Source of the DNA: Streptomyces barkulensis
GTDB taxonomy: Bacteria; Actinomycetota; Actinomycetes; Streptomycetales; Streptomycetaceae
Length of the DNA: 64,000 nt
Assembly (NCBI RefSeq): GCF_002843305.1
Contig: NZ_PGSG01000061.1
Span: 124,001 to 188,000, forward strand
Direction of reading: 5' to 3'
The notes beneath the pieces were generated by a model. That model saw only the letters and a program-made list of their open reading frames with translations. It was not told the DNA's origin and did no database searches. Position numbers and translations under genes: made by a program. Numbering within the stretch: position 1 is the stretch's first letter; each line of letters begins with the position of its first letter. Positions 16,552-25,204 of this stretch are shown here, in pieces.

Positions 16552-17646
16552 TCACGCGCCGACCGGTGTGCCCGCCTCCAGGTTGAGCGTGACGCCCCGC
16601 TCGCGCGCCCGCAGCGCCCAGCGCAGCCGCTCCATCCGCACCGGGGGCAGCATTCCGGCGGCCTCCCGCTCGGTGGCGAAGCGCCAGCCGCGCAGTTCCG
16701 AGCCGGGCAGCAGCAGGCCGCGGGCGGCCTCGGTGGTCAGCCGGCCGCCGTCGAAGAGCAGCCGCAGACCGCCGTAGCCGGGCGGGCGGGGCGGCTCCCA
16801 GTCGACGACGAGCAGCCGGAGCGCGGTGTCCAGCCGCAGCCCCAGTTCCTCGGCCACCTCGCGCAGCCCGGCGCGGGCGGGCGGTTCACCGGGTTCGACC
16901 ACACCGCCGGGGAACTCCCAGCCGGGCTTGTAGGTCGGGTCGACCAGCAGCACCCGGTCCGTCTCGTCGAAGAGGAGGACCCCGGCGGCCACGGTCTCCG
17001 CGGTCGGTTCCGGGGTCTGCACGATGTCGCAGGCGCCTTCCCCGGCACGTACCGCCTCCGCCACCTTCTCGGCGGTCTGCCGGGGGGTGAGGAAGGTGGC
17101 GTCGACGGTGTAGGCGTCGGCCCGGAGCCAGTCCGGCACCCGGTGGTGGGCCGACGGGCGCCGGACCGGATCCGGGCACCGGTCGCCCGCCGCGGCACCG
17201 GAGAGGCCGGAGAGGCCGGGGGCGGCGTCCTCAGCGTCCCCGGGTGCCTCCCCGGTGTCCCGGCGCCGGGCGGCCCGCTCGCGGAGGATCGTTTCCTCTA
17301 CGTCCAGGAGCACATGCCGCACGGGGATGCGGCGGGCCGCCAGCCCGCCGAAGACCTCGTCGCGGTACTCCTGCCGCAGCAGCGTCATCGGCACCACCAG
17401 GGTGCCGCCCACCTCACCGTGGACGGCCGCGGCCGTATCCACCACCAGCCGCCGCCAGGCGGGCAGGTCCTGGTGGTCCGGCACCTCGTCCAGACGTTTG
17501 CGCGGCAGCAGCGCGCGCAGCCCCACGCCGATCAGACCGGGGTCGAAGAGGTTGCTGTCCGCAAGCAGCTCGACCAGCTCACGGGCCGCCGCGGTCTTGC
17601 CCGCGCCGAAGGCGCCGTTCAACCAGACGATCACGGTTCCCCCCAT
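16552..17646 (-). CDS. P-loop kinase-like domain fused to a Nudix hydrolase
   Basis: A 364-residue fusion. Residues 1-180 form a P-loop NTPase of the AAA_33/adenylate-kinase type with Walker A GAFGAGKT (11-18). Residues about 205-345 are a Nudix domain with a complete Nudix box starting GVVEPGE and ending REVAEELGL. The Nudix half probably hydrolyses a nucleoside diphosphate derivative; the P-loop half probably phosphorylates or binds a small molecule. The middle (130-160) is a Gly/Ala-rich linker. The ATG at 17646 is close to the P-loop, as expected. No partner genes. Confidence 0.85.
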   Translation of the reverse strand: MGGTVIVWLNGAFGAGKTAAARELVELLADSNLFDPGLIGVGLRALLPRKRLDEVPDHQDLPAWRRLVVDTAAAVHGEVGGTLVVPMTLLRQEYRDEVFGGLAARRIPVRHVLLDVEETILRERAARRRDTGEAPGDAEDAAPGLSGLSGAAAGDRCPDPVRRPSAHHRVPDWLRADAYTVDATFLTPRQTAEKVAEAVRAGEGACDIVQTPEPTAETVAAGVLLFDETDRVLLVDPTYKPGWEFPGGVVEPGEPPARAGLREVAEELGLRLDTALRLLVVDWEPPRPPGYGGLRLLFDGGRLTTEAARGLLLPGSELRGWRFATEREAAGMLPPVRMERLRWALRARERGVTLNLEAGTPVGA

Positions 17647-17767
17647 TCCGTCGTCCCCGGTTCACTGCCCGCTCCACCCCGCCCCGGAAACGCGCCCCCG
17701 CGCTCCGTCCCGCGCGTCGTCCCGCGCGTTCGGCGCCGCACGCCCCGCCTCGCGCGGGCCGGGGCTC

Positions 17768-18709
17768 TCACCCGGGCCGGCCCAGCGCCTGGCGGCAGGC
17801 CGCCGCGGCCCCGACGAGGCCGGCCCCGGTGCCCGTGCCGGCGGGGACGACCTCCAGCCCCCGGACGTAGGAGAGCGTGGCGTACTCACCCAGTGCCCGG
17901 CGCAGCGGCGCGAACAGCACCTCGCCCGCCTGGGCCACTCCCCCTCCGATCACCGCGATCTCGATCTCGGCCAGCGCCGCGGTCGCGGCGATCCCGGCCG
18001 CCAGCGCCCGTGCGGCGCGCTCGAAGGAGGCCACGGCCACCGGGTCCCCGGCCCGTGCGGCGGCGGCCACCCCGCGGGCGCCGGCGTCGCCGTCCGGTCC
18101 GGGCCGCCAGCCGTTCGCCAGGGCCCGGCGGGCGATGTTGGGCCCGCTGGCCAGGCCCTCCACGCAGCCGCGCGCCCCGCACGGGCAGGGGTCACCGTCG
18201 AGGTCCACACTGATGTGGCCGATGTGACCGGCGTTGCCGGTCGGTCCGGGGTGGAGTCTGCCGTCCAGGACCAGCCCGCCGCCCACTCCGGTGGAGACGA
18301 CCATGCACAGAGCGTTGTCCCGGCCTCGCGCCGCGCCCTGCCAGTGCTCGGCGGCGGTGATCGCCACTCCGTCGCCCACCAGCGTCACGGGCATCTCCCC
18401 GACGGCGGCGCGCACCCCGTCCACCAGCGGGTAGTCCCGCCAGCCGGGGATGTTGACCGGGCTCACCGTGCCTCGCCGGGCGTCCACCGGCCCGGCGCTG
18501 CCGATCCCCAGAGCCGCCACGCGCGGCCACTGGGGCGCCGCCCTCAGTTCGCCGAGCACCTCGTCCACCGCCCGCATCACGCCGTCGCCCGGCTCCCGCG
18601 CCGGGGTGGGCCGCCGGGTCCGCAGCAGCAGCCGCCCGCCGCCGTCCACCAGCGCGCCTGCGATCTTGGTTCCGCCGATGTCGAGGGCGGCGAGAAGATC
18701 CTGGTCCAT
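17768..18709 (-). CDS. ROK-family sugar kinase
   Basis: A 313-residue cytoplasmic sugar kinase. It has the phosphate-binding loop LDIGGTKIAGALV (about 9-21), a glucose-binding-type NAGHIGH segment, and the ROK zinc motif CPCGARGCVEGLASG. There is no HTH, so it is a kinase and not a repressor. Likely substrates are glucose, mannose or an N-acetylated hexosamine. It is divergent from a LacI regulator, and a perfect LacI-type palindrome lies 25 bp upstream of its start, so it is probably repressed by that regulator. Confidence 0.9.
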   Translation of the reverse strand: MDQDLLAALDIGGTKIAGALVDGGGRLLLRTRRPTPAREPGDGVMRAVDEVLGELRAAPQWPRVAALGIGSAGPVDARRGTVSPVNIPGWRDYPLVDGVRAAVGEMPVTLVGDGVAITAAEHWQGAARGRDNALCMVVSTGVGGGLVLDGRLHPGPTGNAGHIGHISVDLDGDPCPCGARGCVEGLASGPNIARRALANGWRPGPDGDAGARGVAAAARAGDPVAVASFERAARALAAGIAATAALAEIEIAVIGGGVAQAGEVLFAPLRRALGEYATLSYVRGLEVVPAGTGTGAGLVGAAAACRQALGRPG

Positions 18710-18733
18710 GGCCGGAGAGTCTCACCTATTTCT

Positions 18734-18745
18734 GACAACGTTGTC
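18734..18745. promoter_or_regulatory. LacI-type operator (perfect palindrome)
   Basis: GACAACGTTGTC is self-complementary with the central CG typical of LacI/GalR operators. It lies in the 149-bp gap between the ROK kinase and the LacI gene, close to the kinase start. Confidence 0.75.
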
Positions 18746-18858
18746 CACTCCATCGGCCGGCTCTATGCTCTGAGGCCACCGGCGCACGGGGACGTGCCGC
18801 GTGCGACCGTGTCACCGACCGCCGACCGCCGACCGCCGACGACAGGACGAGACCTCAC

Positions 18859-19917
18859 GTGGCCGACACCGCCCGCCCCGCCCGCGACCCCCGGCGCCGC
18901 TACGGGCTGCGGCCGACGATGAAGGACGTGGCCGCCCGCGCCGGGGTCGGCCTCAAGACCGTCTCCCGGGTCGTCAACGGCGAGCCCGGCGTCACCCCCG
19001 ACACCGAGCGCCGGGTGCGGGAGGCCATCACCGCCCTCGGCTTCCGCCGCAACGACAGCGCCCGCATCCTGCGCAAGGGCCGTACCGCGAGCGTCGGGCT
19101 GATCCTGGAGGACCTCGCCGACCCCTTCTACGCCCCCCTCAGCCGTGCCGTCGAGGAGGTCGCCCGGGCGCACGGCGCGCTGCTGATCAACGGTTCCAGC
19201 GCCGAGGACGGCGAGCGCGAGAGGGAGCTGGCGCTGGCCCTGTGCGCCCGGCGCGTGGACGGACTGGTGGTCGTCCCGGCCGGCGACGACCACCGCTATC
19301 TGGAGCCGGAGATCTCCGCCGGGATCGCCACCGTCTTCGTGGACCGCCCCGCCGCCCGCATCGAGGCCGACGCGGTGCTCTCCGACAGCTTCACGGGAGC
19401 CCGCGAGGGCGTCGCCCACCTCATCGCCCACGGTCACCGCAGGATCGGTTTCATCGGCGACCTGCCGCGCATCCACACCGCCGCCGAGCGGCTGCGCGGC
19501 TACCGGGCCGCGATGACGCGGGCCGGGCTCGCGGTGGACGACTCGTGGGTCGCGCTCGGCCCCACCGACCCCGGGCGCGTACGGGCCGACGCCGAGCGCA
19601 TGCTGGCGGGGCGGGGGTCGGCCGCGGGACCGGTCACCGCGCTGCTGACGGGCAACAACCGGGTGACGGTCACCGTGGTGCGGGTGCTGGCCGGCCTGGA
19701 GCGGCGCGTGGCGCTGGTGGGCTTCGACGACTTCGAACTGGCCGATCTGCTGACCCCGCCGGTCACCGTCATCGCGCAGGAACCCGCCCTGCTGGGCCGC
19801 AGAGCCGGCGAGCTGCTGTTCCGCCGGCTGGAGGGCTCGGGCGAGGAGCCGCGGCGCGTGGTGCTGCCCACCCGGCTGATCCCGCGCGGCTCGGGGGAGG
19901 TCCCTCCGCACTCCTGA
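18859..19917 (+). CDS. LacI-family transcriptional regulator
   Basis: A 352-residue repressor. The HTH and hinge are at about residues 18-70 (TMKDVAARAGVGLKTVSRVVNGEPG, then RILRKGRTASVG), followed by a periplasmic-binding-protein-like sugar domain ending in the usual LIPRGSGE tail. The gene starts with GTG and AGGACGAG lies upstream. It is divergent from a ROK sugar kinase, its probable target, through the GACAACGTTGTC palindrome. Confidence 0.92.
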   Translation: MADTARPARDPRRRYGLRPTMKDVAARAGVGLKTVSRVVNGEPGVTPDTERRVREAITALGFRRNDSARILRKGRTASVGLILEDLADPFYAPLSRAVEEVARAHGALLINGSSAEDGERERELALALCARRVDGLVVVPAGDDHRYLEPEISAGIATVFVDRPAARIEADAVLSDSFTGAREGVAHLIAHGHRRIGFIGDLPRIHTAAERLRGYRAAMTRAGLAVDDSWVALGPTDPGRVRADAERMLAGRGSAAGPVTALLTGNNRVTVTVVRVLAGLERRVALVGFDDFELADLLTPPVTVIAQEPALLGRRAGELLFRRLEGSGEEPRRVVLPTRLIPRGSGEVPPHS

Positions 19918-19940
19918 CCGCGCCCGGGGCCGGTACGGAC

Positions 19941-19989
19941 GCGGCCGGGGCCGCGCGGGTCGGTTCACGATCCGCGCGGCCCCGGCCGC
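19941..19989. terminator. Strong bidirectional hairpin
   Basis: A perfect 18-bp GC stem (19941-19958 with 19972-19989) and a 13-nt loop, placed between the converging lacI and etfA genes. A shorter outer stem (CGGAC/GTCCG) extends it. Confidence 0.8.
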
Positions 19990-20011
19990 TGTCCGCCTTC
20001 CGCGGAGGTCG

Positions 20012-20974
20012 TCAGCCCTTGCGGGCCTTGACCTCCTCGGTGAGCTTCGGGAGGACCTCGAAGAGGTCGCCGACCACGCCGTAGTCGACCAGGTCGAAGA
20101 TCGGGGCCTCCTCGTCCTTGTTGACGGCCACGATGGTCTTCGAGGTCTGCATGCCGGCCCGGTGCTGGATGGCGCCGGAGATGCCCGCCGCGATGTACAG
20201 CTGCGGCGAGACGGACTTGCCGGTCTGGCCGACCTGGTGGGTGTGCGGGTACCAGCCCGCGTCCACCGCGGCGCGCGAGGCGCCGACGGCCGCGCCGAGG
20301 GAGTCGGCGAGGTTCTCGATGACCGAGAAGTTCTCGGCACCGTTGACGCCGCGGCCGCCGGAGACCACGATCGCGGCCTCGGTCAGCTCCGGGCGGCCGG
20401 TCGACTCGCGCGGGGTGCGGGAGACGACCTTGGTGCCGGTGGACTTCTCACCGAAGGTCACCGACAGCTGCTCGACCGTGCCCGCGGCCGGGGCGGCCTC
20501 GGGTGCGGCGGAGTTGGGCTTGACGGTGATGACCGGGGTGCCCTTGGTGACGCGGGACTTGGTGGTGAAGGCCGCGGCGAAGACCGACTGGGTCGCCACC
20601 GGGCCGGAGTCGCCGGCCTCCAGGTCGACGGCGTCGGTGATGACACCCGAGCCGATGCGCAGCGCCAGGCGGGCCGCGATCTCCTTGCCCTCCGCGGAGG
20701 AGGGGACCAGCACGGCGGCCGGGGAGACGGCCTCGTAGGCGGCCTGGAGCGCGTCCACCTTCGGTACGACGAGGTAGTCGGCGAACTCGGGGGCGTCCGC
20801 GGCGAGCACCTTCACCGCGCCGTACTCGGCCAGCGTGGCGGCGGCGCTGTCGGCGCCGGCGCCCAGGTGCACGGCGACCGGGTCGCCGACGCGGCGGGCC
20901 AGGGTCAGCAGTTCGAGGGTGGGCTTGCGGACGGCGCCGTCCACGTGGTCGACGTAGACAAGGACTTCAGCCAT
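20012..20974 (-). CDS. etfA: Electron transfer flavoprotein, alpha subunit
   Basis: A 320-residue EtfA. The C-terminal FAD-binding domain is clear: SGGRGVNGAENF, then GWYPHTHQVGQTGKSVSP, YIAAGISGAIQH and IVAVNKDEEAPIFDLVDYGVVGD. With EtfB it accepts electrons from acyl-CoA and related dehydrogenases. It follows etfB by 65 nt on the same strand and closes the operon at a strong hairpin. No ETF-quinone oxidoreductase is next to it. Confidence 0.97.
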   Translation of the reverse strand: MAEVLVYVDHVDGAVRKPTLELLTLARRVGDPVAVHLGAGADSAAATLAEYGAVKVLAADAPEFADYLVVPKVDALQAAYEAVSPAAVLVPSSAEGKEIAARLALRIGSGVITDAVDLEAGDSGPVATQSVFAAAFTTKSRVTKGTPVITVKPNSAAPEAAPAAGTVEQLSVTFGEKSTGTKVVSRTPRESTGRPELTEAAIVVSGGRGVNGAENFSVIENLADSLGAAVGASRAAVDAGWYPHTHQVGQTGKSVSPQLYIAAGISGAIQHRAGMQTSKTIVAVNKDEEAPIFDLVDYGVVGDLFEVLPKLTEEVKARKG

Positions 20975-21040
20975 GGGAGTTGCTCTCCTGCGAGGATTGC
21001 GAGGGCGGAAAGGAGTGAGGGGTGCGACGGGCCTTCGGGC

Positions 21041-21826
21041 TCAGATGAACTTCTGGCCCGCGAGGAACTCGGCGAGCTGCTTGGCGCCCTCGCCCTCGTC
21101 CTTGACGATCGTGCCCGCGGTGCGGGCCGGGCGCTCGGCGGCCTCGTCGACCTTGGTCCAGGAGCCCTCGAGGCCGACCTCGTCGGCGTCGATGTCCAGG
21201 TCGTCCAGGTCCAGGGACTGAACCGGCTTCTTCTTGGCGGCCATGATGCCCTTGAAGGAGGGGTAGCGCGCCTCGCCGGACTGGTCGGTCACGGACACGA
21301 CGGCCGGAAGCGCGGCCTGAAGCTGCTCGGTCGCGGCGTCGCCGTCGCGGCGGCCGGTGACCTTGCCGTCCTCCACGGAGACCTCGGACAGCAGCGTGGC
21401 CTGCGGCACGCCCAGGCGCTCGGACAGCAGCGCGGGCAGCACGCCCATGGTGCCGTCGGTGGAGGCCATGCCGCAGACGACCAGGTCGTAGCCGGTCTTC
21501 TCGACGGCCTTGGCCAGCACCAGGGAAGTGCCGATCGCGTCGGTGCCGTGCAGGTCGTCGTCCTCCACGTGCACGGCCTTGTCGGCGCCCATGGACAGCG
21601 CCTTGCGCAGCGCGTCCTTGGCGTCCTCGGGGCCCACGGTCAGCACGGTGACCTCGGCGTCATCGGCGTTCTCGGCGATCTGCAGGGCCTGCTCGACGGC
21701 GTACTCGTCGAGCTCCGACAGCAGACCGTCCACGTCCTCGCGGTCGACGGTCAGGTCATCGGCGAAGTGCCGGTCGCCGGTGGCGTCGGGCACGTACTTC
21801 ACACAGACAACGATCCTCAAGCTCAC
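21041..21826 (-). CDS. etfB: Electron transfer flavoprotein, beta subunit
   Basis: A 261-residue EtfB, starting SLRIVVCVKYVPDATGDRHF. It contains the AMP-binding/recognition region (DLVVCGMASTDGTMGVLPALLSERLG) and the conserved GIMAAKKKP loop near residue 210 that contacts partner dehydrogenases. First gene of the etfBA pair. A flavin reductase-like gene lies upstream on the same strand (178-bp gap), with room for an etf promoter. Confidence 0.97.
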   Translation of the reverse strand: MSLRIVVCVKYVPDATGDRHFADDLTVDREDVDGLLSELDEYAVEQALQIAENADDAEVTVLTVGPEDAKDALRKALSMGADKAVHVEDDDLHGTDAIGTSLVLAKAVEKTGYDLVVCGMASTDGTMGVLPALLSERLGVPQATLLSEVSVEDGKVTGRRDGDAATEQLQAALPAVVSVTDQSGEARYPSFKGIMAAKKKPVQSLDLDDLDIDADEVGLEGSWTKVDEAAERPARTAGTIVKDEGEGAKQLAEFLAGQKFI

Positions 21827-22003
21827 GCCGGCTCTCCTACATGCGTCGTCATTACTGGCTGCCTTGTCTCACAGGCAGCATAGGCGCCTGATCGGGCGGA
21901 ATCCGGTCCGGTGGGGCCGGCTCTCCATCCAGGATATTACTCGTCAGTACACCCAGGCCCTTACCCGGAGGCAAGGCCGGTGAACTGTGACCTTTCCAAC
22001 GGC

Positions 22004-22537
22004 TCAGGAGGGCACTGTGCCCTCTCCCAGCGCGTTGTAACGCCCCGCGTGGTACAGCAGCGGTCGGCCCGTGCCGGAGGATTCCCCGGCCACCAGCTCC
22101 GCCAGGACCACCCGGTGGTCGCCGGTCGGCACCCGGGCCACCACCGCGCCCACCGTCCAGGCGAGCACGCCCTCCAGCACCGGCACCCCGTGCGGCCCCC
22201 GGCGCCAGCGGGTGGGCGGCGCGAAGCGGTCCGCCCCCGGGCGGGCGAAGGTGGCGGCCAGCTCACGCTGGTGCTCGCCCAGTATGTGCACCCCCACGTG
22301 CTCCGCCCCGGCGACCACCGGCCACACCGAGGAGGCCGTGGCGATGTTGAAGGAGACCAGCGGCGGTTCGGCGGCGACGGAGGCCAGGGAGGTCGCGGTG
22401 AACCCGGCGGGACGGCCGTGCCCGTGGGCGGTGATCACGGCGACCCCGGCGGCGTGCCGCCGGAAGACGGCGCGCAGCAGGGCGGGGCCGGCTTCGGCCG
22501 CCTCCGGTGCCCGCCGGATGCCGTTCGGTGCGCTCAT
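22004..22537 (-). CDS. Flavin reductase-like (FMN-binding split barrel) protein
   Basis: A 177-residue protein of the HpaC/ActVB family, which reduces FMN or FAD with NAD(P)H for two-component monooxygenases. Motifs: AVFRRHAAGVAVITA, PAGFTATSLASVAAEPPLVSFNIA (flavin phosphate site), and the late GDHRVVLAELV. ATG 22537 gives the standard N-terminus. No partner monooxygenase is adjacent. It lies upstream of etfBA but is separated by 177 bp. Confidence 0.9.
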   Translation of the reverse strand: MSAPNGIRRAPEAAEAGPALLRAVFRRHAAGVAVITAHGHGRPAGFTATSLASVAAEPPLVSFNIATASSVWPVVAGAEHVGVHILGEHQRELAATFARPGADRFAPPTRWRRGPHGVPVLEGVLAWTVGAVVARVPTGDHRVVLAELVAGESSGTGRPLLYHAGRYNALGEGTVPS

Positions 22538-22683
22538 CTGAGATCCCCTGCCCACGGCAGGCCAGGCTGTCCACCGCGAGCGGTCCGCGTCAAGTTCGCC
22601 CGCGCGGATGGGACCAGGGTCACGCGGCCGGCCGCCCTCCCGGCCGCCGCGGCCCTCGCACGGCCTCACGGTCCTCCCGCCCC

Positions 22684-23109
22684 TCACACGGCCTCCCCGA
22701 GCGCGGCGATGACATCGGCCCTGCGCGGCTGCCCGCTCGCCCGCCGCGCGATCCGGCCCCGCGCGTCCAGCACCAGGACGGTGGGGGTGCGCATGATGCC
22801 CAGCCGCCGTACCAGATCCAGCCGGGACTCGGCGTCCACCTCCACATGGACGACGCCCTCCACCATCTCCGCCACCTCCGCCAGGATCCGCCGGGTGGCC
22901 CGGCAGGGCTGGCAGAAGGCGCTGGAGAACTGCACCAGCGTGGCCCGCTCCCCCAGCCGCTCGGCGCCCACGTCCTCGGCGGTCAGCCTCTTCTCCGCGT
23001 CCCGTCCGCGCACCGTCATCCTTCCGTTCCGTCTGCTGTGCGCCATCCCGAAGGCACCGGCCAGCGCCAGCACCGCCAGACACACGATCAGTCCCGTCGC
23101 CCCTGTCAT
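22684..23109 (-). CDS. Membrane-anchored thioredoxin-like protein
   Basis: A 141-residue protein: one N-terminal membrane segment (about 5-22), a short linker, then a thioredoxin fold with the active site CQPC (66-69) and the cis-Pro loop RTPTVLVLD. The unusual CQPC dithiol suggests a specialised redox partner. It is divergent from a DUF4395 membrane protein, the same two-gene association seen in other actinobacteria, so the pair probably forms one membrane redox unit. Confidence 0.88.
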   Translation of the reverse strand: MTGATGLIVCLAVLALAGAFGMAHSRRNGRMTVRGRDAEKRLTAEDVGAERLGERATLVQFSSAFCQPCRATRRILAEVAEMVEGVVHVEVDAESRLDLVRRLGIMRTPTVLVLDARGRIARRASGQPRRADVIAALGEAV

Positions 23110-23235
23110 CCCCGCCGCCCCGTCGTTCCGTCGCCTCTGTCCGCCCCCCGCATCGTCTCCCACAGCGCCCGGGGCCATGCCGCCGATTCCCGCATCCGGC
23201 CGCCACCGCCCCCCTGGGTGCGGAATGCTGTCGCC

Positions 23236-23643
23236 ATGAGGGTCGACATACGGGGAACGAGGTTCGCCGCCGCCGTGACCACCGTGGTCCTGGCCGCCGT
23301 GCTGGTCAGCGGGAGTTTCCGGCTGCTGGCCGCACAGGCGCTGGTGTTCGCCGCCGGGGCGGGGCTCGGCGTGTCGCGCTCGCCGTACGGGCTGGTCTTC
23401 CGCCATCTGGTCCGGCCCCGGCTGGGGCCGCCGGCCGGAGTGGAGGACGCGGCGCCGCCCCGTTTCGCGCAGGGCGTGGGCCTGGCCTTCGCCCTGGTGG
23501 GTCTGGTGGGGTACGGCGCCGGGCCCCTGTGGCTGGGCATGGCCGCGACCGCGTGCGCGCTCGCGGCGGCCTTCCTCAACGCCGCCTTCGGCTACTGCCT
23601 GGGCTGTGAGATGTACCTGGCGCTGCGCCGGGTCGCGGGGTGA
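23236..23643 (+). CDS. DUF4395-family membrane protein
   Basis: A 135-residue membrane protein with about four hydrophobic segments. The C-terminal FGYCLGCEMYL carries a CxxC pair at the membrane edge, which is the family's hallmark and could exchange electrons with the neighbouring thioredoxin-like protein. Function is not established. Its N-terminus is close to the divergent thioredoxin gene (126-bp shared upstream region). Confidence 0.82.
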   Translation: MRVDIRGTRFAAAVTTVVLAAVLVSGSFRLLAAQALVFAAGAGLGVSRSPYGLVFRHLVRPRLGPPAGVEDAAPPRFAQGVGLAFALVGLVGYGAGPLWLGMAATACALAAAFLNAAFGYCLGCEMYLALRRVAG

Positions 23644-23778
23644 GCCGCCGGGTGGCGTCCGAACGTGACGAGGATCTCCCGTCTCCCGAATTGGCCTGGG
23701 AAGTTACGGCGGCGTAGGTTCGGGTAGATCAGCCGGGAGAACCCTCCCCAGGCAGCTTCCCAGAAGGGTCCTCCCCGT

Positions 23779-24498
23779 ATGGCAGAACTGGTGTATCCGC
23801 CCGTGATCGGCGCAGCCCGCACCCTGTTCAGGGCGCTCGATCTGCGTTTCGACATCGACGGAACCGAGCACGTCCCGCGGCGCGGCGGCGCCGTGCTGGT
23901 CAGCAACCACATCGGCTACCTCGACTTCGTCTTCGCCGGGCTGGCCGCCCGGCCCGCCAAGCGGCTGGTGCGCTTCATGGCGAAGGAGTCGGTCTTCCGG
24001 CACAAGGTCTCGGGACCGCTGATGCGCGCGATGAAGCACATACCGGTGGACCGCTCGCAGGGCGAGCACGCCTACCGTCACGCGCTGAAGGCGCTGCGCT
24101 CGGGCGAGATCATCGGCGTCTTCCCCGAGGCCACGATCTCGCAGTCGTTCACCCTGAAGAACTTCAAGACCGGTGCGGCCCGGATGGCGCAGGAGGCCGG
24201 CGTGCCGCTGCTGCCCGTCGCGCTGTGGGGCACTCAGCGGCTGTGGACCAAGGGCCACAAGCGGGACTTCGGCCGCAACCACTTCCCGATCACCATCCGG
24301 GTGGGCGAGCCGCTGCGGCCCGTCGAGGGCGAGTCGGCGGCCAAGCTCACCGAGCGGCTGCGCGACCGCGTGCAGGAGCTGCTGGAGGCGGCCCAGCGGG
24401 CGTACCCGGTGCGGCCCAAGGGGCCGGACGACACCTGGTGGATGCCCGCGCACCTGGGCGGCACCGCCCCGACCCCGGCCGAGGCCGGTTCCCTCTAG
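23779..24498 (+). CDS. plsC: 1-acylglycerol-3-phosphate acyltransferase (PlsC-like)
   Basis: A 239-residue acyltransferase that converts lysophosphatidate to phosphatidate, or a related acceptor. It has the catalytic HX4D motif NHIGYLD (H44, D49), motif II in the KHIPVDR region, the FPEA variant of the FPEG motif (about 115) and a PVALWGTQRLW motif IV. No clear membrane segment. Streptomycetes have several paralogues, so substrate is not assigned. It converges on the transglutaminase-like gene. Confidence 0.9.
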   Translation: MAELVYPPVIGAARTLFRALDLRFDIDGTEHVPRRGGAVLVSNHIGYLDFVFAGLAARPAKRLVRFMAKESVFRHKVSGPLMRAMKHIPVDRSQGEHAYRHALKALRSGEIIGVFPEATISQSFTLKNFKTGAARMAQEAGVPLLPVALWGTQRLWTKGHKRDFGRNHFPITIRVGEPLRPVEGESAAKLTERLRDRVQELLEAAQRAYPVRPKGPDDTWWMPAHLGGTAPTPAEAGSL

Positions 24499-24519
24499 GG
24501 CGGGCCGCGGACGGGGGCG

Positions 24520-25116
24520 TCAGAGCCTCTCGGGGAGCAGTCGCTCCAGCTGTGCGCGGTCACCGGCCCGCTTCAGGGCGGTCAGGACGGGCTCGGGCGG
24601 GGCCGCGTGGAGCTCGGGGACGTCGTACTCCCCCGCGTCCGGATCCGGTGTGAAGGCGAGCCGCTCCCCGTCGAGCGAGAAGCGCGCGTCCACGCCCGGC
24701 TTGTTGCCTCGCGGGTCCTGGCGCGCCCAGGGGCGGCCGGGCAGCCTGAGGGCGACCAGGCCGTGGACGACGTTCAGTTTCTGGTAGCACAGGGCGGCCG
24801 GGATGCCCTCGTGGCGCAGCAGCGCCGCCAGCGCGTGCGCCTTGGCGTGGCAGATGCCGTTGCGGGTGGCGAGGACGTCGGAGGCGCGCCAGGCCACCCG
24901 CTGGTCGCCGCTGTCGAAGGAGTGCGGGATGGTGTCGCGGACGAAGTCGAAGGCGGCCTCGGCATAGCGCACGAGGCCGCCTTCGCCGTCCGTGCGCCCG
25001 CCGGTCCGCTCCCGCAGCCGCGAGGCCGTCTCCGCGACCAGGGGATGCCGGTGGTCGACGGCCTCGCAGGCTGCGAGATAGGCGGACGGGTCCGGGTCCT
25101 GCTGGATCAGCTCCAT
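24520..25116 (-). CDS. Transglutaminase-like domain protein
   Basis: A 198-residue cytoplasmic transglutaminase-fold protein. The catalytic Cys89 sits in RNGICHAKAHALAALL and the His118 in NVVHGLVAL. The third residue is probably the Asp of VDARFSLDG. Bacterial single-domain members are often peptidases or of unknown function. It sits on the same strand downstream of the DUF6421-SDR-aldolase genes (88-bp gap), so it may belong to that transcript. Confidence 0.8.
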   Translation of the reverse strand: MELIQQDPDPSAYLAACEAVDHRHPLVAETASRLRERTGGRTDGEGGLVRYAEAAFDFVRDTIPHSFDSGDQRVAWRASDVLATRNGICHAKAHALAALLRHEGIPAALCYQKLNVVHGLVALRLPGRPWARQDPRGNKPGVDARFSLDGERLAFTPDPDAGEYDVPELHAAPPEPVLTALKRAGDRAQLERLLPERL

Positions 25117-25204
25117 GTCCCGGAAGCCTAGGAGGGGAGGGGGCGGCCCGCCTCCCTTTTTCCGGTCCGGCCTCTTCCGGCCGGCGGGCCGCCCGCATGC
25201 GCGG

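Noticed and set aside
20162..21883. 573-codon plus-strand frame opposite etfBA
   Set aside because: Antisense shadow of two highly conserved flavoprotein genes.
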